Source of the DNA: Adenophora triphylla var. japonica
Taxonomy: Eukaryota > Streptophyta > Magnoliopsida > Asterales > Campanulaceae
Assembly (NCBI GenBank): GCA_022495995.1
Contig: JAFEMH010007473.1
Coordinates: 1-64,000 of the forward strand
Direction of reading: 5' to 3'
Length of the DNA stretch: 64,000 nucleotides
Positions within the stretch are counted from its first letter, which is position 1. Every line of letters starts with the position of its first letter. The position numbers were made by a program, and so were the translations under genes. Positions 12,000 to 24,608 of the stretch are shown in pieces. Below the pieces are notes generated by a model. That model searched no databases. It saw nothing but the letters and a program-made list of their open reading frames with translations, and was not told the origin of the DNA.

Positions 12000-13086
12000 A
12001 ATCTGGGCAGAATTAGTTTGATAATTTTTCTGCTAATCTGTGATTATGTTGATAATCTGAGATGTTTTATGTCTTAATCTGGATGCTATAAATTTCTGGA
12101 AATAAAATTTATAGGGCTATGCTAGATTAATTCATTGTTTATGATGCATGATTAATTAATTCAAATGTGTTTTTATTAATTATTGCGATGCATGAATTAT
12201 TTGTTCTTAAGTGTTAAGAATTTTATTAGATGTTTAGTTGAAACATTGATTCATAATTTCCTAAATGTTTAGTTGAAACATTAAATTTTGGTTTTCTGAT
12301 TGTTTATGAGAAACAAGTTAGTTTACGCAAAATTTGAAGGAATCTGATTGTTTATGAGAAACAAATCAGTTTATGAGTCTGATTGTTTAAGAGAAACAAA
12401 TCAGTATACAAAGTATTGATTATGTTGCATTCAAACTGATATTATAATTGTGCATGACTAGGAGAGTTCTGTCGAAGGCAAATTTGGTACTTAAGCAGTC
12501 CTTGTGGCTCACCTATTTTCTTGGGAACTTACCTGGTGCACAGTTATGATTATTTTTGTTGATATGCTTATAATCTACTTTAAATAACCTTCATTTAACT
12601 TTTAAGTTCTTTATGGCAATCCATGATTAAAAAACACTTGAGACCACTCGGATAGTTTTGGGTGGGCTTGCCATAGCAAGATGCTTTGATTCTATTCCAT
12701 TTGCGAGCAAGATGAGGAAATGGTGATTCCTATACGTTTAAAGTGGATGAACTTAATTGGGTTATCAAAATGGTTTTGGACCCAAGGCATAAGATGAGAT
12801 TAAAATATGCTTAGACATATGATGTCTTAAATAAATCTCATAAAAGACCTAAGAGTCATATACGAAATGATTGATGTTTTCTACCTAATTAGTTTAATCT
12901 TGAGCGGTGCGCCATAGCGTACTTGAGATTAAATTAAAGTTGGATCTTAGCCCATTAAATGCATATTATGCTTATTTGCATTGGAAGGTGTATGATTTAG
13001 TGAGAGTATTTGTAAAATACATTATTTGCTCTTAAATGATAAATGTGTTGATATTGATATGTGTTCATATAATTTGTATATTTTGT

Positions 13087-16000
13087 TGTAGAAATAGCAT
13101 TACATAATGATAATTGCGATTCGTCCTTATGAAGGACAAAGTTCAAAAGGAACAATACATAATGTGTACGTTCTTGTCGAATCCGTTCCTACTAAACTCA
13201 TTGCAAATATTGCAAAGGGTAAATAAGGAAGCAACATTAGAAACATATTGATGATTCTGACAATATTGCTTGCCTTGTACTTGCCACCATGTTTAAAGGC
13301 TCTTATGAAAAACCTTGAACACATGGAAACTGCTTTTGTTCTAGGATAACGCAAAAAGGGAAATGTTCCAAGTGCAAGCTAGGAAAAAGATATATGTTGT
13401 GGTAAAGGCTCTTAATTCATATGATGAAAGAAGGAGCAATCCGCAAATTGTGTTAATGGTTGACACAATAAAAGGGTTCATAAAGGAAGGAAAAGAAGGT
13501 AAAGCAAAAGTTGCTAAACCTAGGACAAATGTTTTCATAGCCGAAGAGGCTAAACCCAAAATGTCTCAAGAGGATGCATTTTTGCTATCATTGCAATAAG
13601 ATTGTCATTGGAAGCAAAGTTGCAACGCTTATTAGGAAGGCCTAAAAGGTGAAGAAGGGCAATATGATTGCTACTACTTCAAGTATCTATATGATAGATA
13701 TTTTCCTTTCGACTTCTTGTTCTTGGTTATATGATACCGGATTGGATCTCACATTTGTTCAAATGTGCAAGGAACAAAGAATAGAAAGCTACTCAAAGAA
13801 GGTAAGTTAAACCTATGCATAAGAATGGAGCAAGGGTTGCTACATTAGCCATAGGGACTTATGAAGTCACTTTACCTTGTGAAGTAGTACTTGTTTTAAA
13901 CAAGTGTCACTATGTTCCGGATTTGAGTATGAGTATTATTTTCGTTTCTTATATGGATGATGAAGGATATAATTTTCTTATTGAAAGTAAGAAGTTTTAT
14001 ATTTATTTAATGATATGCCTTATTGTATTGCATATGTCATTGAATGATCTTCATATCCTTGATGATGAGAAACAAAATAATATTGAAGATATCTATAATA
14101 TAAATGGGAAATCTAAACCGAATAATATGAACAACGCGTTCATATGGCATTGCCGACTTGGTCAAATAAATAAGAAACATATATCTAACTCCATTAACAT
14201 GGACTTTTAGACTCATATGACTCTAAATCATTTGAGGAATGTGGATCTTGTTTATTGGGATTATTGACCAAACCATCCTACACTAAAGTAGTGGGAGGGC
14301 TAGTGACTTATTGGTCATTATACATGAGATGTATGTGGACTATTAAGCAGCATTGCTAGGGGAGGATTTTGGTATTTCATCACATTTCACTAAAGACTTA
14401 TCTATATATGACTATGTCTATCTGATGAAGTCCAAAGGTGAATCGTTTGAGATGTTTCGAACATTTCAAGATGAAGTACAAAATAACTTGGCAAAACTAT
14501 TAAGTACTTTGATTAGATCGAGGTGATGATATTTGAGCCAAGAGTTTGACAATCATCTCAAAACTATGAAATCGTTTCAAAGATGACTCCACCAGAACAC
14601 CACATTGTATGGTGTGTCTGAGAGGAGGAATTGAACCTTGTTAGACATGGTTCATTCGATGATGTGTCAAGTTGACTTTCCTAATTCCTTTTGAGGATAT
14701 GCATTAGAAATAATGCGATTACACTGAATTGAGTCCTTACTAAATCGGTTCCTAAGGCTCCACATGAGATGTGGCATGGAAGAAAACTTAGTTTGTCTTT
14801 CATGAAGATTTGGGGTTGCGAATCTTATGTAAAGAGACTTGTCTCTTATAAGTTAGCACCAAATTTGATAAAGTCATTTTTGGAAATTAATCTTACAACC
14901 GCAAAGAGAACAAAACGTTTGTTGCTCTACACGATTTGTTTCTTGAGAAATAGTTTCTCAATAAAGAATCTAGTGGGAGTAAAATTAATCTTGAAGAGAG
15001 TTCAAGAACCTGAAAATGACATGGATCCAAGAGTAGAGACGGAACCATGTTCACAAAGAAGTTGTGGAACCGGTTCAAGATGCACAAGTCCATCGTAGAT
15101 CGGATAGGTTACAATCCAAACCAAGAAATATTGATTTCTCATTTCGGAAAGTAATAAGATGGAAGTCATTGAGAATGACGATCCTACTTCCTATCTTGAG
15201 GCGATGTCCACTCCTAATTTGGATAAATGGTTAGGAACCATGGAATTCGAATTACAATCCATGTTTGACAATCAAGTTTGGAACTTGATTGGGCTACCTG
15301 AAGGTGTAAAAACTAAAGGGTACAAGTAGGTCTTCAAAGACCGACATGGATGTGAAGGTGTATACTTTCATGACTAAGGATTATAACAAAGGGATCTAGG
15401 TAAATTCATAGTATTGACTATGTTGAAACCTTTTTCGCCAGTTACAATGTCGAAGTCTGTTAGAAGTTTCAATTGCCATTATCACATATTGTGACTATGT
15501 GATATAACAAATGGATGTCAAACGACTTTCTTTAAATGGAAAGATTATTAAGGATGTGTATAGTACACAACCCGAATAGTTTGTCGATCCAAGAAACTCT
15601 AATAAAGTATGCATGTTGCAAAGATCCATGAGATGGGTTGAAGCAAGCTTCAAGGAATTGAAATCTTTGTTTTGATGAATTGGTCAAAGAGTTTGACTTC
15701 ATCAAAGAACAAAGATGAATCTTGTGTACGCATGAAATTCAGTGGAAGCGTATTATTATTTCTATTGTTTTATTACAATGATATCTTACTCATTGGAAAA
15801 ACAAGTTCCGACACTTAAGACTGTTAAGTCTTGGTCAAGGAAAGATTTCTTAATGAAAGATATGGGTGAAGCCGCTTACATCCTTGGCATCAAGATCTAT
15901 AGAGATAGATCTAGAAGGATAAATTGGTTTGAGTCAAAGTGTTCACATTGACAAGATTCTTAGAAGAGTCTAAGAAGAGTAGCTTGTCAATGGGTCATGG

Positions 16001-16740
16001 TATTTCTCTTAGCAATATTCATTGTCTTATGACAACTGATGAGCAAAAGAGAAATGAATAAAGTTCCATATGCTTCGGCATTTGGATCTGCCATGTATGC
16101 CATGATTTATACTAGACCCGGCATCTCATATGCTCTGAGCATGTTGAGTCGATACCAATCTGATCCTGATGTGAACCATTGGATGGCAGTCAAGATGATC
16201 TTTAAGTACTTAAGAAGAACTAAGGATACGTTCTTGGGATTTGAAAGGCTGAAAGATAATCTTGTTGTAAGAAGTTACATAGATGACTAGCTTCCAAACT
16301 GACAAAGTTACTTTAAAATCGCAATTAGGATTTGTGTTTATGCTTATTAGAGGTGCAATTTTGATTAGAAGAGTTCCAAGAAGAAATTGTAGCCAATTCT
16401 ACTACTACGGCCGAATTTTAGCAACATATGATGTGACCAAAAGAGGCAGTTTGGATCAAAAGTTCATTAGTGTTTTGGAAATGTTCCAAGTATCACTAAT
16501 CGGTGAAACTTTTGTTATGACAAATAGTGGTGCCACTTGTGCAAATAATGGAACCAAGGTCACAACAGCGATCCAAACACTCACTTAGACGTTCTTCGAG
16601 GAATTCATAAAGAATGAGAAGACGTTAAGATATACAAAGTATCAACCGGTGATGACATAAGAGATTCACTAACAAAGGCCCTCGCACAGGCAGAAGCATG
16701 ATGGTCATGTTAGATCCATGAGTATTCGATACATAAATGG
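13087..16740 (+). pseudogene. pol: gag-pol of copia 1, many frameshifts and stops
   Basis: Domains appear in copia order. A gag remnant lies around 13120-13610. A protease-like YDTG is at 13730-13741. The pre-integrase segment is at 13815-14210 (CHYVPDLSMSIIFVSY, HCRLGQINKKHIS). The integrase C-terminal region is near 14769-14890 (LSFMKIWGCESYVKRL). Reverse transcriptase fragments start near 15180, with KDMGEAAYILGIKIYRDRSRR near 15850-15930. The segment at 16039-16290 contains YAMIYTRPGISYALSMLSRY, followed by an RNase H tail to about 16590. No frame stays open beyond about 130 codons, so the protein is dead. Order and motifs make the copia assignment secure. Confidence 0.88.
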
Positions 16741-16748
16741 AGCCTAGT

Positions 16749-16761
16749 GAAAGTGGGAGAC
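16749..16761 (+). other. Polypurine tract of copia 1
   Basis: GAAAGTGGGAGA followed by one base and then TGTTGG, the usual copia arrangement. Confidence 0.85.
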
Positions 16762-18169
16762 TGTTGGTGTAATGCCCTAGGCTTTAGTTATGATTAACTG
16801 AAAACCGTTATGTATCATCTTTATCGTTTAAGTTTATTATTTGATTATTATATAGTTTGCATATTTATTGTAATAATCTCCGTCCCTAATTATTAAGAGA
16901 ATAATTAGTATAATTGTCAATGGATAATTATATGATGATTATATGCATAGGGATGCACATTGAAATTATGGGTACTTGTTAGAGAACAAGTGACTGGACT
17001 TGACCCATATGAGATTTATGTCATGGTCAAATGTCATAATTAAATCTTATATGGTCACTTCATTTAGTCCCTAGACCTGAGATTATCATGACCTTACATA
17101 TGATGAAAGTCATGTTTGATTTTAGTCAAACGATATCTTAACACGATATTTATAAAGGCTATCTTTGGCATGATCGGATTCATGATGGAAAGGATGATAA
17201 GTCAAGATGGAATTTGTCCCTCGAAAGAGAGATGTTTTGCTTGGGCCCCTCGATGAGTGATAATGATGGAAAGTGTGTGGCCACACCCCAATGCGATTGG
17301 AATATCATTATACTCAAGATCGAGAAAGCATTGAACAAATACAAGTTGACGTGGATCATGAGTTGTGTTCAATATAACATCGTGAGACAAAGGGAGAAAT
17401 GGAAGTGTACCATTGAAAATGTGAACTCTTACGTTATATTATTTGGGTAGACATAATGGCTTGCTAGAGTTCGCTTATGTCTTATGAGAGTCGATATGAT
17501 CGAACTCATTGCCAACATAATATAATCCTATTGGGTCACACACAACTAGAATGAATTGGTTAAACCAAATGAAAGAATGATTGAGAGTTCCTGCATATGG
17601 CAACGTTTGTCACGCGACATACTTAGCCATATGGAAACGTTTGTCACGCGACATACTTAGCCATATGGCAACCTTTGTCACGCGACATAACTAGCCACAG
17701 AGGCGGTTTACACCTGTTTCCTAATTTGATTAGGGCACAAACTCTAAATACTAAAGTAGTATAAATATGAGTCTGTAAACAGCCGAAATTGAGCCGAATT
17801 TTCGAGAGAGAAAATCACCAAAAAAAGGTTTCTCAATATTCTTCCATAGGTTTAAGAATCTAGCAATTCACAAGAACTGTTCTTGGTTCATTCTTACGTG
17901 TGGATACAACAATAGAGGGTCTTCGTTCGTTTGATGATCAAGGCCTAGAGTTCCAATCCGAAGATTGAAAGGTTTCTTGAAGATCGAAGATTGTGATTCA
18001 AAATCACACCGATAAATTGTTCGATAGCTCAAGACCGGAAAGCAATTAAGGTTGGTAAATTCTATCTCATAGGAATTCAATTTAATCGTATAGAACGGAT
18101 CCTAGGGCTTTGAGTTTTGTGTTATTTTGATGCTTAATTCCGCTGCGCATGTACCCATAAAACCCAACA
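16762..18169 (+). repeat. 3' LTR of copia 1 (1408 bp)
   Basis: Starts TGTTGGTG after the purine tract and ends ACCCAACA. The TATAAATA box is repeated at 17760-17767. Confidence 0.9.
17599..17696 (+). repeat. Hairpin array in copia 1 right LTR
   Basis: Exact counterpart of 11048-11145 (offset 6551), three units with 34-bp period. Confidence 0.92.
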
Positions 18170-18451
18170 AATTATTAATACATGCACTGACACTATTTAA
18201 ACTGACATTTTGTTACTAAAAAATTGGCATTAGCGGAATAATCAGAACACGTTTTTTTTTAAATATGTTTTTTAGTAAGATTTTGAAAAAAAAAATTAAT
18301 TAAATGAAATTATTATTTCAAGATTGAGGAAGAATATAATACTCCCATTAGCTGAGCTGAAAGCAGGAATCAGTAGCTTTAGTTGGTTCAACCCACGTGT
18401 AGCACTTGCTCTTTTCCCCAGTTTTCCCCACATCTCTCTACGCTGAACCGA
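18170..18451. other. Spacer between copia 1 and MULE
   Basis: AT-rich, with no open frame or repeat structure that I can interpret. Confidence 0.6.
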
Positions 18452-18629
18452 TTTATCATAGGGATTTTTACCAATAAGTCCCTATATGAAGGTGGAATTT
18501 ATCAAAAAAAACATCACATTTCATATTTTACTTTGGGGTCCATAAGTTGAAACCCATTTTACCAATAAACCCCTGTCTCTTTTTAAAATATTTCATATCA
18601 ATTTAAATGGCGTAACTGCCCTTCATTCT

Positions 18630-21187
18630 CTTCTCTCCTTTCTCTCTCTAATCGCAATTCGCGGGCTCATTCTCTCTCTCTCTAATCGCAATTCGCGTTC
18701 ATCTCCTGATCCGGTCAATCCTTAACCCCCCCACGGCGGATTTGGTCGTGCCGGCCAAACAGTGTTGGTTGGTGGCTGGGTGAAGAAGACGAGCTCCACG
18801 ACAAATCATCTCGCCGTCGCCATCGTTGGCGGCTTGGATTTTGCAGTAATCCACGCAATTACGTTTGCGATTTAGAGCTGAGCTTTGATTAAATTTGCGA
18901 TTTAGAGCTGAGCTTTGATTGTTCAGGAGCTTGATTTCGTTAGGGGTTTGCAGCCAAGGTGAGTTTCAAGACAATTTTCATCTGATTTCATAATTATTTA
19001 GTGTAATTATTTGTTTGATTGAGTCTTGAAGCTTGCAATTTTAAGAATACATTGTTGAATTTGGTCTAATTTTGCTAGAAAAGGCGGTCTGATAAAAAAA
19101 ATTTGGAAAATATTTGCTAATTTTACTTTTGCCGGATCATACATTTCTGCTATGCTTGCCAGTTTAAAGGAAGTCCATATGTTTTCTCCTTTATTGTATA
19201 AGCTACTGTTAATCATTTTTCTTCTGGATGAGATGTTGAAGTTTGGTAATAATGATTATTGGACCTGCATTCGCTTTGTATTTTAACATTTTTACTGTAT
19301 TTTCGTGCATTCGAGCTAGAAATGAATCCTTACAATTAACCAAAGATGATCCTGTAGAACTTTCTAGTTGCAATTATGTTGATGATGAAAACCTGTGGTT
19401 TTTACCTTTTGTTTATGTGATTCTCTATTTTTTTAGGCCATCTTTACAAAAATAAATCTTTCTCGAGAAATCGTGTTGTTGCCCTATTGATAGATTTGAG
19501 TATGAAATATAAAATCAAAACATGCCCAATTAATTGTACTATGTGCAATGAATCCATAGAGCTTCCATACAACAATTTTAAAATGAACATATTTTTTTCT
19601 CTATATGCTTTACAGAATTTTACATAAAACCAGTGACATCGAATAAAAATAGGGTATCGAGTAGTAGGTATTACCTTGTAGATAGAGTTTAAACTGGACA
19701 GGTAACATCACACGGTCTTCATAAGATAACAAGGAACTATTCTGTTAAAACTACTTAAATTGATTAGTGGTAAAACTGAAGTTCCAGGCATCTGAAGTGG
19801 AAAGCAGTTGTTGCAGGGGTGAAGCAGATCAGTTTAGGTTTGATCAACATAAAGCCCAAGCTCTATTACATCTTTGTGAAACTCTATTTTGATGCGTGTG
19901 CTACACTAATAAATGTTCACTGCTAATGGGCCGCAATTTCTTCATTGCACTTCCTAGTATTAGCAGTTTAATTTCTGTTTAGTGGATGTCTTAATTCTTC
20001 AGTACTTTTTATATTATGAATATCCTACGGATATATCCTTAATATCACTGACACTTTGTATTGTGGTACTTACTGCTATTTGTTTTTTTATAGGACGTTG
20101 TATACGACACAGATATGACTATGGAGCAATAATCTTTTTAGGTAACTCTTTCTTTTCTCTTGATTTTCTTCACACTCATTTCTTCTTTTAGATATTTTCT
20201 TAACTTTCACAAATTTTGCTTTTTATATTTTTTTGTTTTACCATCTCTCCACTTATTCATTGTTTTTTCACCTCTTCATTGGCGATATGATCAGTTGCTC
20301 ATTATCTTTGCATTCCACCTCCCCCACACACACACAAAACCATACATCCACCAAGAAAGAAAGCGTATCAGTGTCTCACTCTTGTGTTTATAAGAGCATG
20401 TGTTTTTTTGTGGCCGCGTTAAGCTTAAAATCATAAGAGTTTGCTTGATTCAAAACTTCACTAAGGTTGGTGAGAGCATCATTGTTCTTCCTCAAGTTCA
20501 CATAATCTCTTAATTATGCGAATTTATCAGTTAAAAATCCTTTGGTTTGTGTTAGCATTTACTCTTCTTTTGTACTGCATTTCTCAACTCTCCCCTCTTT
20601 AATGTAATGTCAATGACACTTTGATGATTATACATTTGCAATCAGATGAGCGTTTCAGTGAAGAAAGAAACAGAAGATATATTTCAAAGTGGTTGAAGAA
20701 ATCAATTAGACAGTATGACAACTTTGACCTGTCATTAGAAGGATTAAAGACCTTCTTCACAAATTTCATTGTTACAGTTGCTGGATTTGTTTCGTAAACA
20801 GATTATTTACATTCAGCTTGTTTATCATATAGAAAACTAGTGTAACTCTCAAAATGGTCTGTGGCATAATTTTGCAGGTGCTCTTCGCCTCAAACAACAG
20901 AAATGTCCCCTGACAGACTTGATTTAACCACTGTCAAGGAAACCCCTATGGATTGCACAATTCAATCCGTCACCATGGATGAGTTTTCTTGTTCAATAAT
21001 CATTCAGACTACTACAGAGTTTCACGACCAGCAACTATCACATTCACCATCTGCCCCAACTCCTAGACACACTCCTAAATGCATTAGCTCATTAGTGATC
21101 CCTACGAAGGAAGTTACAGCAAACCCAAACAACCAAATACTGGAAATGGAATCATCTCTAAATCTGAGTGTAAATTCACACTTCTAA
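18630..21187 (+). other. Gene-like spliced sequence inside the MULE, product unknown
   Basis: The left part looks like a 5' untranslated exon (CT runs, then a GC-richer stretch at 18690-18960) ending at a plausible donor, CAAG|GTGAG, near 18960. A later segment with acceptor TTGCAATCAG at 20636-20645 is open for about 50 codons in one frame (ERFSEERNRRYISKWLKKS...) and stops at 20797. After another acceptor (TTTTGCAG near 20878), a 94-codon frame runs at 20903-21187. I do not recognise any family. Splice sites and frame joins are inferred by eye and do not form one clean reading frame. It could be a captured host gene fragment (Pack-MULE) or the element's own degenerate transcript. Confidence 0.4.
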
Positions 21188-21189
21188 AA

Positions 21190-22170
21190 CTGAGAGTTCT
21201 GTTTTATAGTTATTTATGAATGTGAAATGGTTTGGTTTTTGACCTTTCTAAACAACTGTTAGGTCAATTTCTCAGTTATAGTTATGAGTGTTTTTTTTGT
21301 CATTCCTTTAGGACAACTGTAGAACAAGTTTCACGGTTGTTGGGTTTTATGTAAATAACTGTGTAATGATTTTCACAGTTATTGTGCATAACTGTGAATT
21401 CCATTTCACATTTATTTTTATGTCATTCCTTTAGGACAACTGTAGAACAAGTTTCACGGTTGTTGGGTTTGATATAAGTAATTGTGTAATGATTTTCACA
21501 GTTATTGTGCATAACTGTGAATTCCATTTCACAGTTATTTCTATGTCATTCCTTTAGGACAACTGTAGAACAAGTTTCACGGTTATTGTGTACAACTGTG
21601 AGGTCAATTTCTCAGTTATAGTTATTTATCTGTTATTCATGATTGTTTGTGCACAACTGTGAGGTCAATTTCTCAGTTATTGTGCATAATTGTGTGATAG
21701 ATTTCATTATTTTTATGTCATTCTTTTATAAAACAACAACGAGGTCTATTTCACAGTTGTTGGTTGTGATGTGAATAACTGTGAAATATTTTTCACACTT
21801 CTAAAACTGTGAGGTCAGTTTCACAGTTATTTATGAATGTGAAATTGTTTGGTTTTTGACCTTTCTAAACTTAGAACTGTGAGGTCAATTTCACAGTTAA
21901 TTTGGTACTTCACTTTCTCAGTTATTGTGCATAACTGTGTGATAGATTTCACTGTTTTTATGTCATTCTTTTATAGAACAACAATGAGGTCTATTTCACA
22001 GTTGTTGGTTGTGATGTGAATAACTGTGAGGTCAATTTTTCAGTTATGATTGTGAGGTCACTTTCTCAGTTATTGTGCATAATTGTGTGATAGATTTCAC
22101 TGTTTTATGTCATTCTTTTATAGAATAACTGTGAAATCTATTTCACATTTGTTGAAAAATAATTTTATTT
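21190..22170. repeat. Degenerate repeat field of AACTGTGA / TCACAGTT boxes
   Basis: About 1 kb in which AACTGTGA and its inverse TCACAGTT recur dozens of times, often paired as GTGAAATC-ATTTCAC or GTGAGGTC-ATTTCTCAG. Longer direct repeats of roughly 120 bp also occur (for example around 21310-21540). It lies next to the right TIR of the MULE, the usual place for subterminal transposase-binding repeats. Confidence 0.85.
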
Positions 22171-22544
22171 TATTTATAAAATTTAAAATATATGATGAGT
22201 AAACTTGTTTGATTCGTCGTGGCGATGCGATTAAAACAGTGGTTTCGGATAATTTTTTTGACTTTTAGATTTTGAGATATTGCATTTTAAAAATTTAAGA
22301 AAAAAAAGGAAGAGAGAGAAAAGGAGAGAGAAAGAAACAGGCAAGGCGCTGGACTTAAACTTAGCGTCCGTCACGCGTCAAGAGAAAGAGAGAGAGAGAG
22401 GTATGAGGGGCAATTTGGGCAAGAAAAAATTGGAGGACTTTTTGGCTGTTTTGAAAATGTTAGTCCTTAAAGGTAGTTTTTATTTGGATGAGGGACTAAT
22501 TGGTCAAAGCCTCTTTATCATATAAATATTCTGTTTACACGATA

Positions 22545-22796
22545 CTCCCTCCGTTTCGGCCGACTTAGTACTTTTTGCCATTTTGGGCGTCCCACTCGAC
22601 TTAGGACGATCCAAAATGAAAACCTTAAATCACTATTCTCTCCACTCATTCTCTCTCCTACATTATTTTAATACTCAAATTTACTATTCCCTCCACTCAT
22701 TCTCTCTCCTATTTTTAAATTACACTCACAACATTTACTTTTTTCTTAATCCCCGTGTCATTTCAAAAAATCCTAAATCGGCCGGGACGGAGGGAG
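22545..22796. mobile_element. Stowaway-like MITE
   Basis: Inverted ends CTCCCTCCGTTTCGGCCGAC and a matching GGCCGGGACGGAGGGAG, flanked by TA on both sides. Confidence 0.88.
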
Positions 22797-22805
22797 TATA
22801 ATATA

Positions 22806-23037
22806 TTCCATCCTTTTTAAAATATTTGTCCCATTTGATTTTTTGTTGAAATTTGATCACAAATTTATGAGAAATTAATCATGTCCATGAAATTCTAAAA
22901 GTTGTTGTTGATAATATTATTAATGGTGAATCAATAGGAATTTTTAGAATTTCATGAACATAATTAAATTGTCATATATTTGTGGTCAAAATTCAACAAA
23001 AAAATTAAATGGGACAAACATTTTGGGACGGATGGAG
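22806..23037. mobile_element. Stowaway-like MITE, TTCCATCC subtype
   Basis: Ends TTCCATCC and GGATGGAG with TA flanks. The inner arms are a long inverted repeat (about 90 bp per arm, GATCACAAATTTATGA with its partner), so the whole unit folds on itself. Confidence 0.82.
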
Positions 23038-23143
23038 TATTTTGAAAGAATATAAAAACATAATTTTTACTAAAATGTGATGTAAAAACAAAACGAAGTA
23101 GTATAAAAACTCCACTAAAAATATAAAAAATCCTTTTTATTTA

Positions 23144-23432
23144 CTCCCTCCGTCCCGGTAGAAGCGTCGCCATTTTAGGGGTGGCACGCAAATTAAGGAA
23201 AAGTGTGGGAAGAAAAAATGTTGTGAGTGTAATTTGAAAATAGGAGAGAGAATTAGTGGAGGAAATAATGAATTTAAAAAGTGTTGTGAGTGTAGAGGAG
23301 AGAGAATTAGTGGAGGGAATAGTGGATGGGTAATCGAATATTAATAAAATATTTCCTTTTTAGGAAAGGGTGACGCTTTAAACGGGACTCCCTTTTGGGT
23401 AAAAAGTGACGCTTCGGGTGAGACGGAGGGAG
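23144..23432. mobile_element. Stowaway-like MITE
   Basis: CTCCCTCCGTCCCGG ... GAGACGGAGGGAG, TA on both sides. Confidence 0.88.
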
Positions 23433-23461
23433 TATATTTGTAATACACATTTTACATTACA

Positions 23462-23694
23462 CTCCCTCCGTCTCTAAAAGTTTGTCCCATTTGACTTTTT
23501 AATTGAACTTTGATCACAAATATATGACAATTTAATTATGTTCATGAAATTCTAAAAATTCCTATTAATTCACCATTAATAATATTATCAACAACAACTT
23601 TTAGAATTTCATGAACATGATTAATCTCTCATAAATTTGTGATTAAAATTTAACAAAAAAGTAAAATAAAATAAAATTTTAGAAACGAAGGGAG
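23462..23694. mobile_element. Stowaway-like MITE, same subtype as 22806-23037
   Basis: Long inverted arms with TTTAGAATTTCATGAACATG and partner. The end reads GAAACGAAGGGAG then TA. Close relative of the unit 650 bp upstream, in opposite orientation. Confidence 0.82.
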
Positions 23695-23699
23695 TATAA

Positions 23700-24164
23700 A
23701 ATAATTTTTATATACCGTCGTTATCTGAATTTCATTTGTTATGGCGTCACAGTAGTCAAGTATGATCATAATGGCTGGAAATCCCCTTTACCTTATCATC
23801 AAAGCAACAAGAACAGCTCATTGCCGGCTTAACACGCTTCACTCCATTTTATTCAATTTAAATAATCAACTCGTGTCAAGGTTTGTTATCAATTGAACCG
23901 GAAAAAAGTCGTGTTAACCGGTCCCACACCACCTCGTCTGCTTGCCTGGCATTGGCCTTCCACAGTGCGTGACGCCACGTTTCTTGAACAGGAAAAAGGA
24001 GAAAAAGTCGCGGGAAGAAATGTAAAAATGAACTATTAGAAAAGGGCGGCGCAATCAACGCGGCTTTTTTTAGAGGAAAAGGGTCAAATAAAAATTGCAA
24101 ATTTAGGCGAAATATCGCAATTAACTATTAAATAATTTTAAAAATCATAATTTATTAATTTATA
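23700..24164. other. Spacer without recognised gene
   Basis: Mixed-composition DNA (for example GAACCGGAAAAAAGTC around 23896). A short minus-strand frame at 23876-24100 has no recognisable protein. Confidence 0.5.
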
Positions 24165-24608
24165 CTCCCTTCGTCCCGTCCGACTTAGAACGTTTTGTTA
24201 TTTTAGGCGTCCCACCCGACTTAGGACGGCCAAAAATGAAAAGTTTATATTACTTTTATATTAAATGGGACTCACTTGTCATACTCACAACAATAATCCC
24301 ATCACTATTTATCCCACTCATTCTCTCTCCTATTTAATTTTTCACACTCACAACACATCCTCCACTCATTCTCTCTCCTAATATTATAAGAGTAAGTTTT
24401 GGGAGAAACCAGTTTCTCCATAAATTATAAAAAGTCCAATTTTTTTCAACTTGTAAATATTTGACGAATATAAGACCAGTTTAAAAAAACAGGACTTTTT
24501 ATAACTTAGGGAGAAACTAGTTTCCCCCAAAATATTGTGATATTATAATAGTATTCCTTAATCTCCGTGTCGGGAGTGAATATCCTAAGTCGGACGGGAC
24601 GGAGGGAG
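24165..24608. mobile_element. Stowaway-like MITE split by a nested palindromic insert
   Basis: Ends CTCCCTTCGTCCCGTCCGAC and GTCGGACGGGACGGAGGGAG with TA flanks. Its relative at 44270-44554 lacks the extra block at about 24390-24540. Confidence 0.88.
24390..24540. mobile_element. Small MITE nested in the Stowaway element
   Basis: Inverted ends TTTTGGGAGAAACCAGTTTC and, reversed, ATTTTGGGGGAAACTAGTTT. Inside them AAAAAGTCC and GGACTTTTT also face each other. The comparable MITE at 44270 has no such block, which supports insertion. Confidence 0.72.

Larger units (their letters stand above)
11044..18169 (+). mobile_element. Ty1/copia LTR retrotransposon (copia 1), decayed, left LTR split by Tat-1
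   Basis: The left LTR survives only as its last 575 bases (11044-11618). These match 17595-18169 base for base in length. The complete right LTR is 16762-18169 (1408 bp, TGTTGG...CCCAACA). The primer site, gag-pol remnants and polypurine tract are in the expected plus-strand order. The missing 833 bases of the left LTR should lie beyond the Tat-1 insertion. Confidence 0.9.
18461..22513. mobile_element. Mutator-like element (MULE), non-autonomous, possible gene carrier
   Basis: The 9-bp direct repeat TTTATCATA occurs at 18452-18460 and 22514-22522. Immediately inside are inverted ends: GGGATTTTTACCAATAAG on the left and, reverse-complemented, GAGGCTTTGACCAATTAG on the right, both continuing TCCCT. 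Looser inverted similarity (pyrimidine-rich, 'tgccc..cat..ctctctct') continues for about 150-200 bp. Long degenerate TIRs plus a 9-bp duplication are the hallmark of MULEs. No MURA transposase frame is present. The interior holds gene-like, intron-containing sequence and a subterminal repeat field. Confidence 0.8.
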
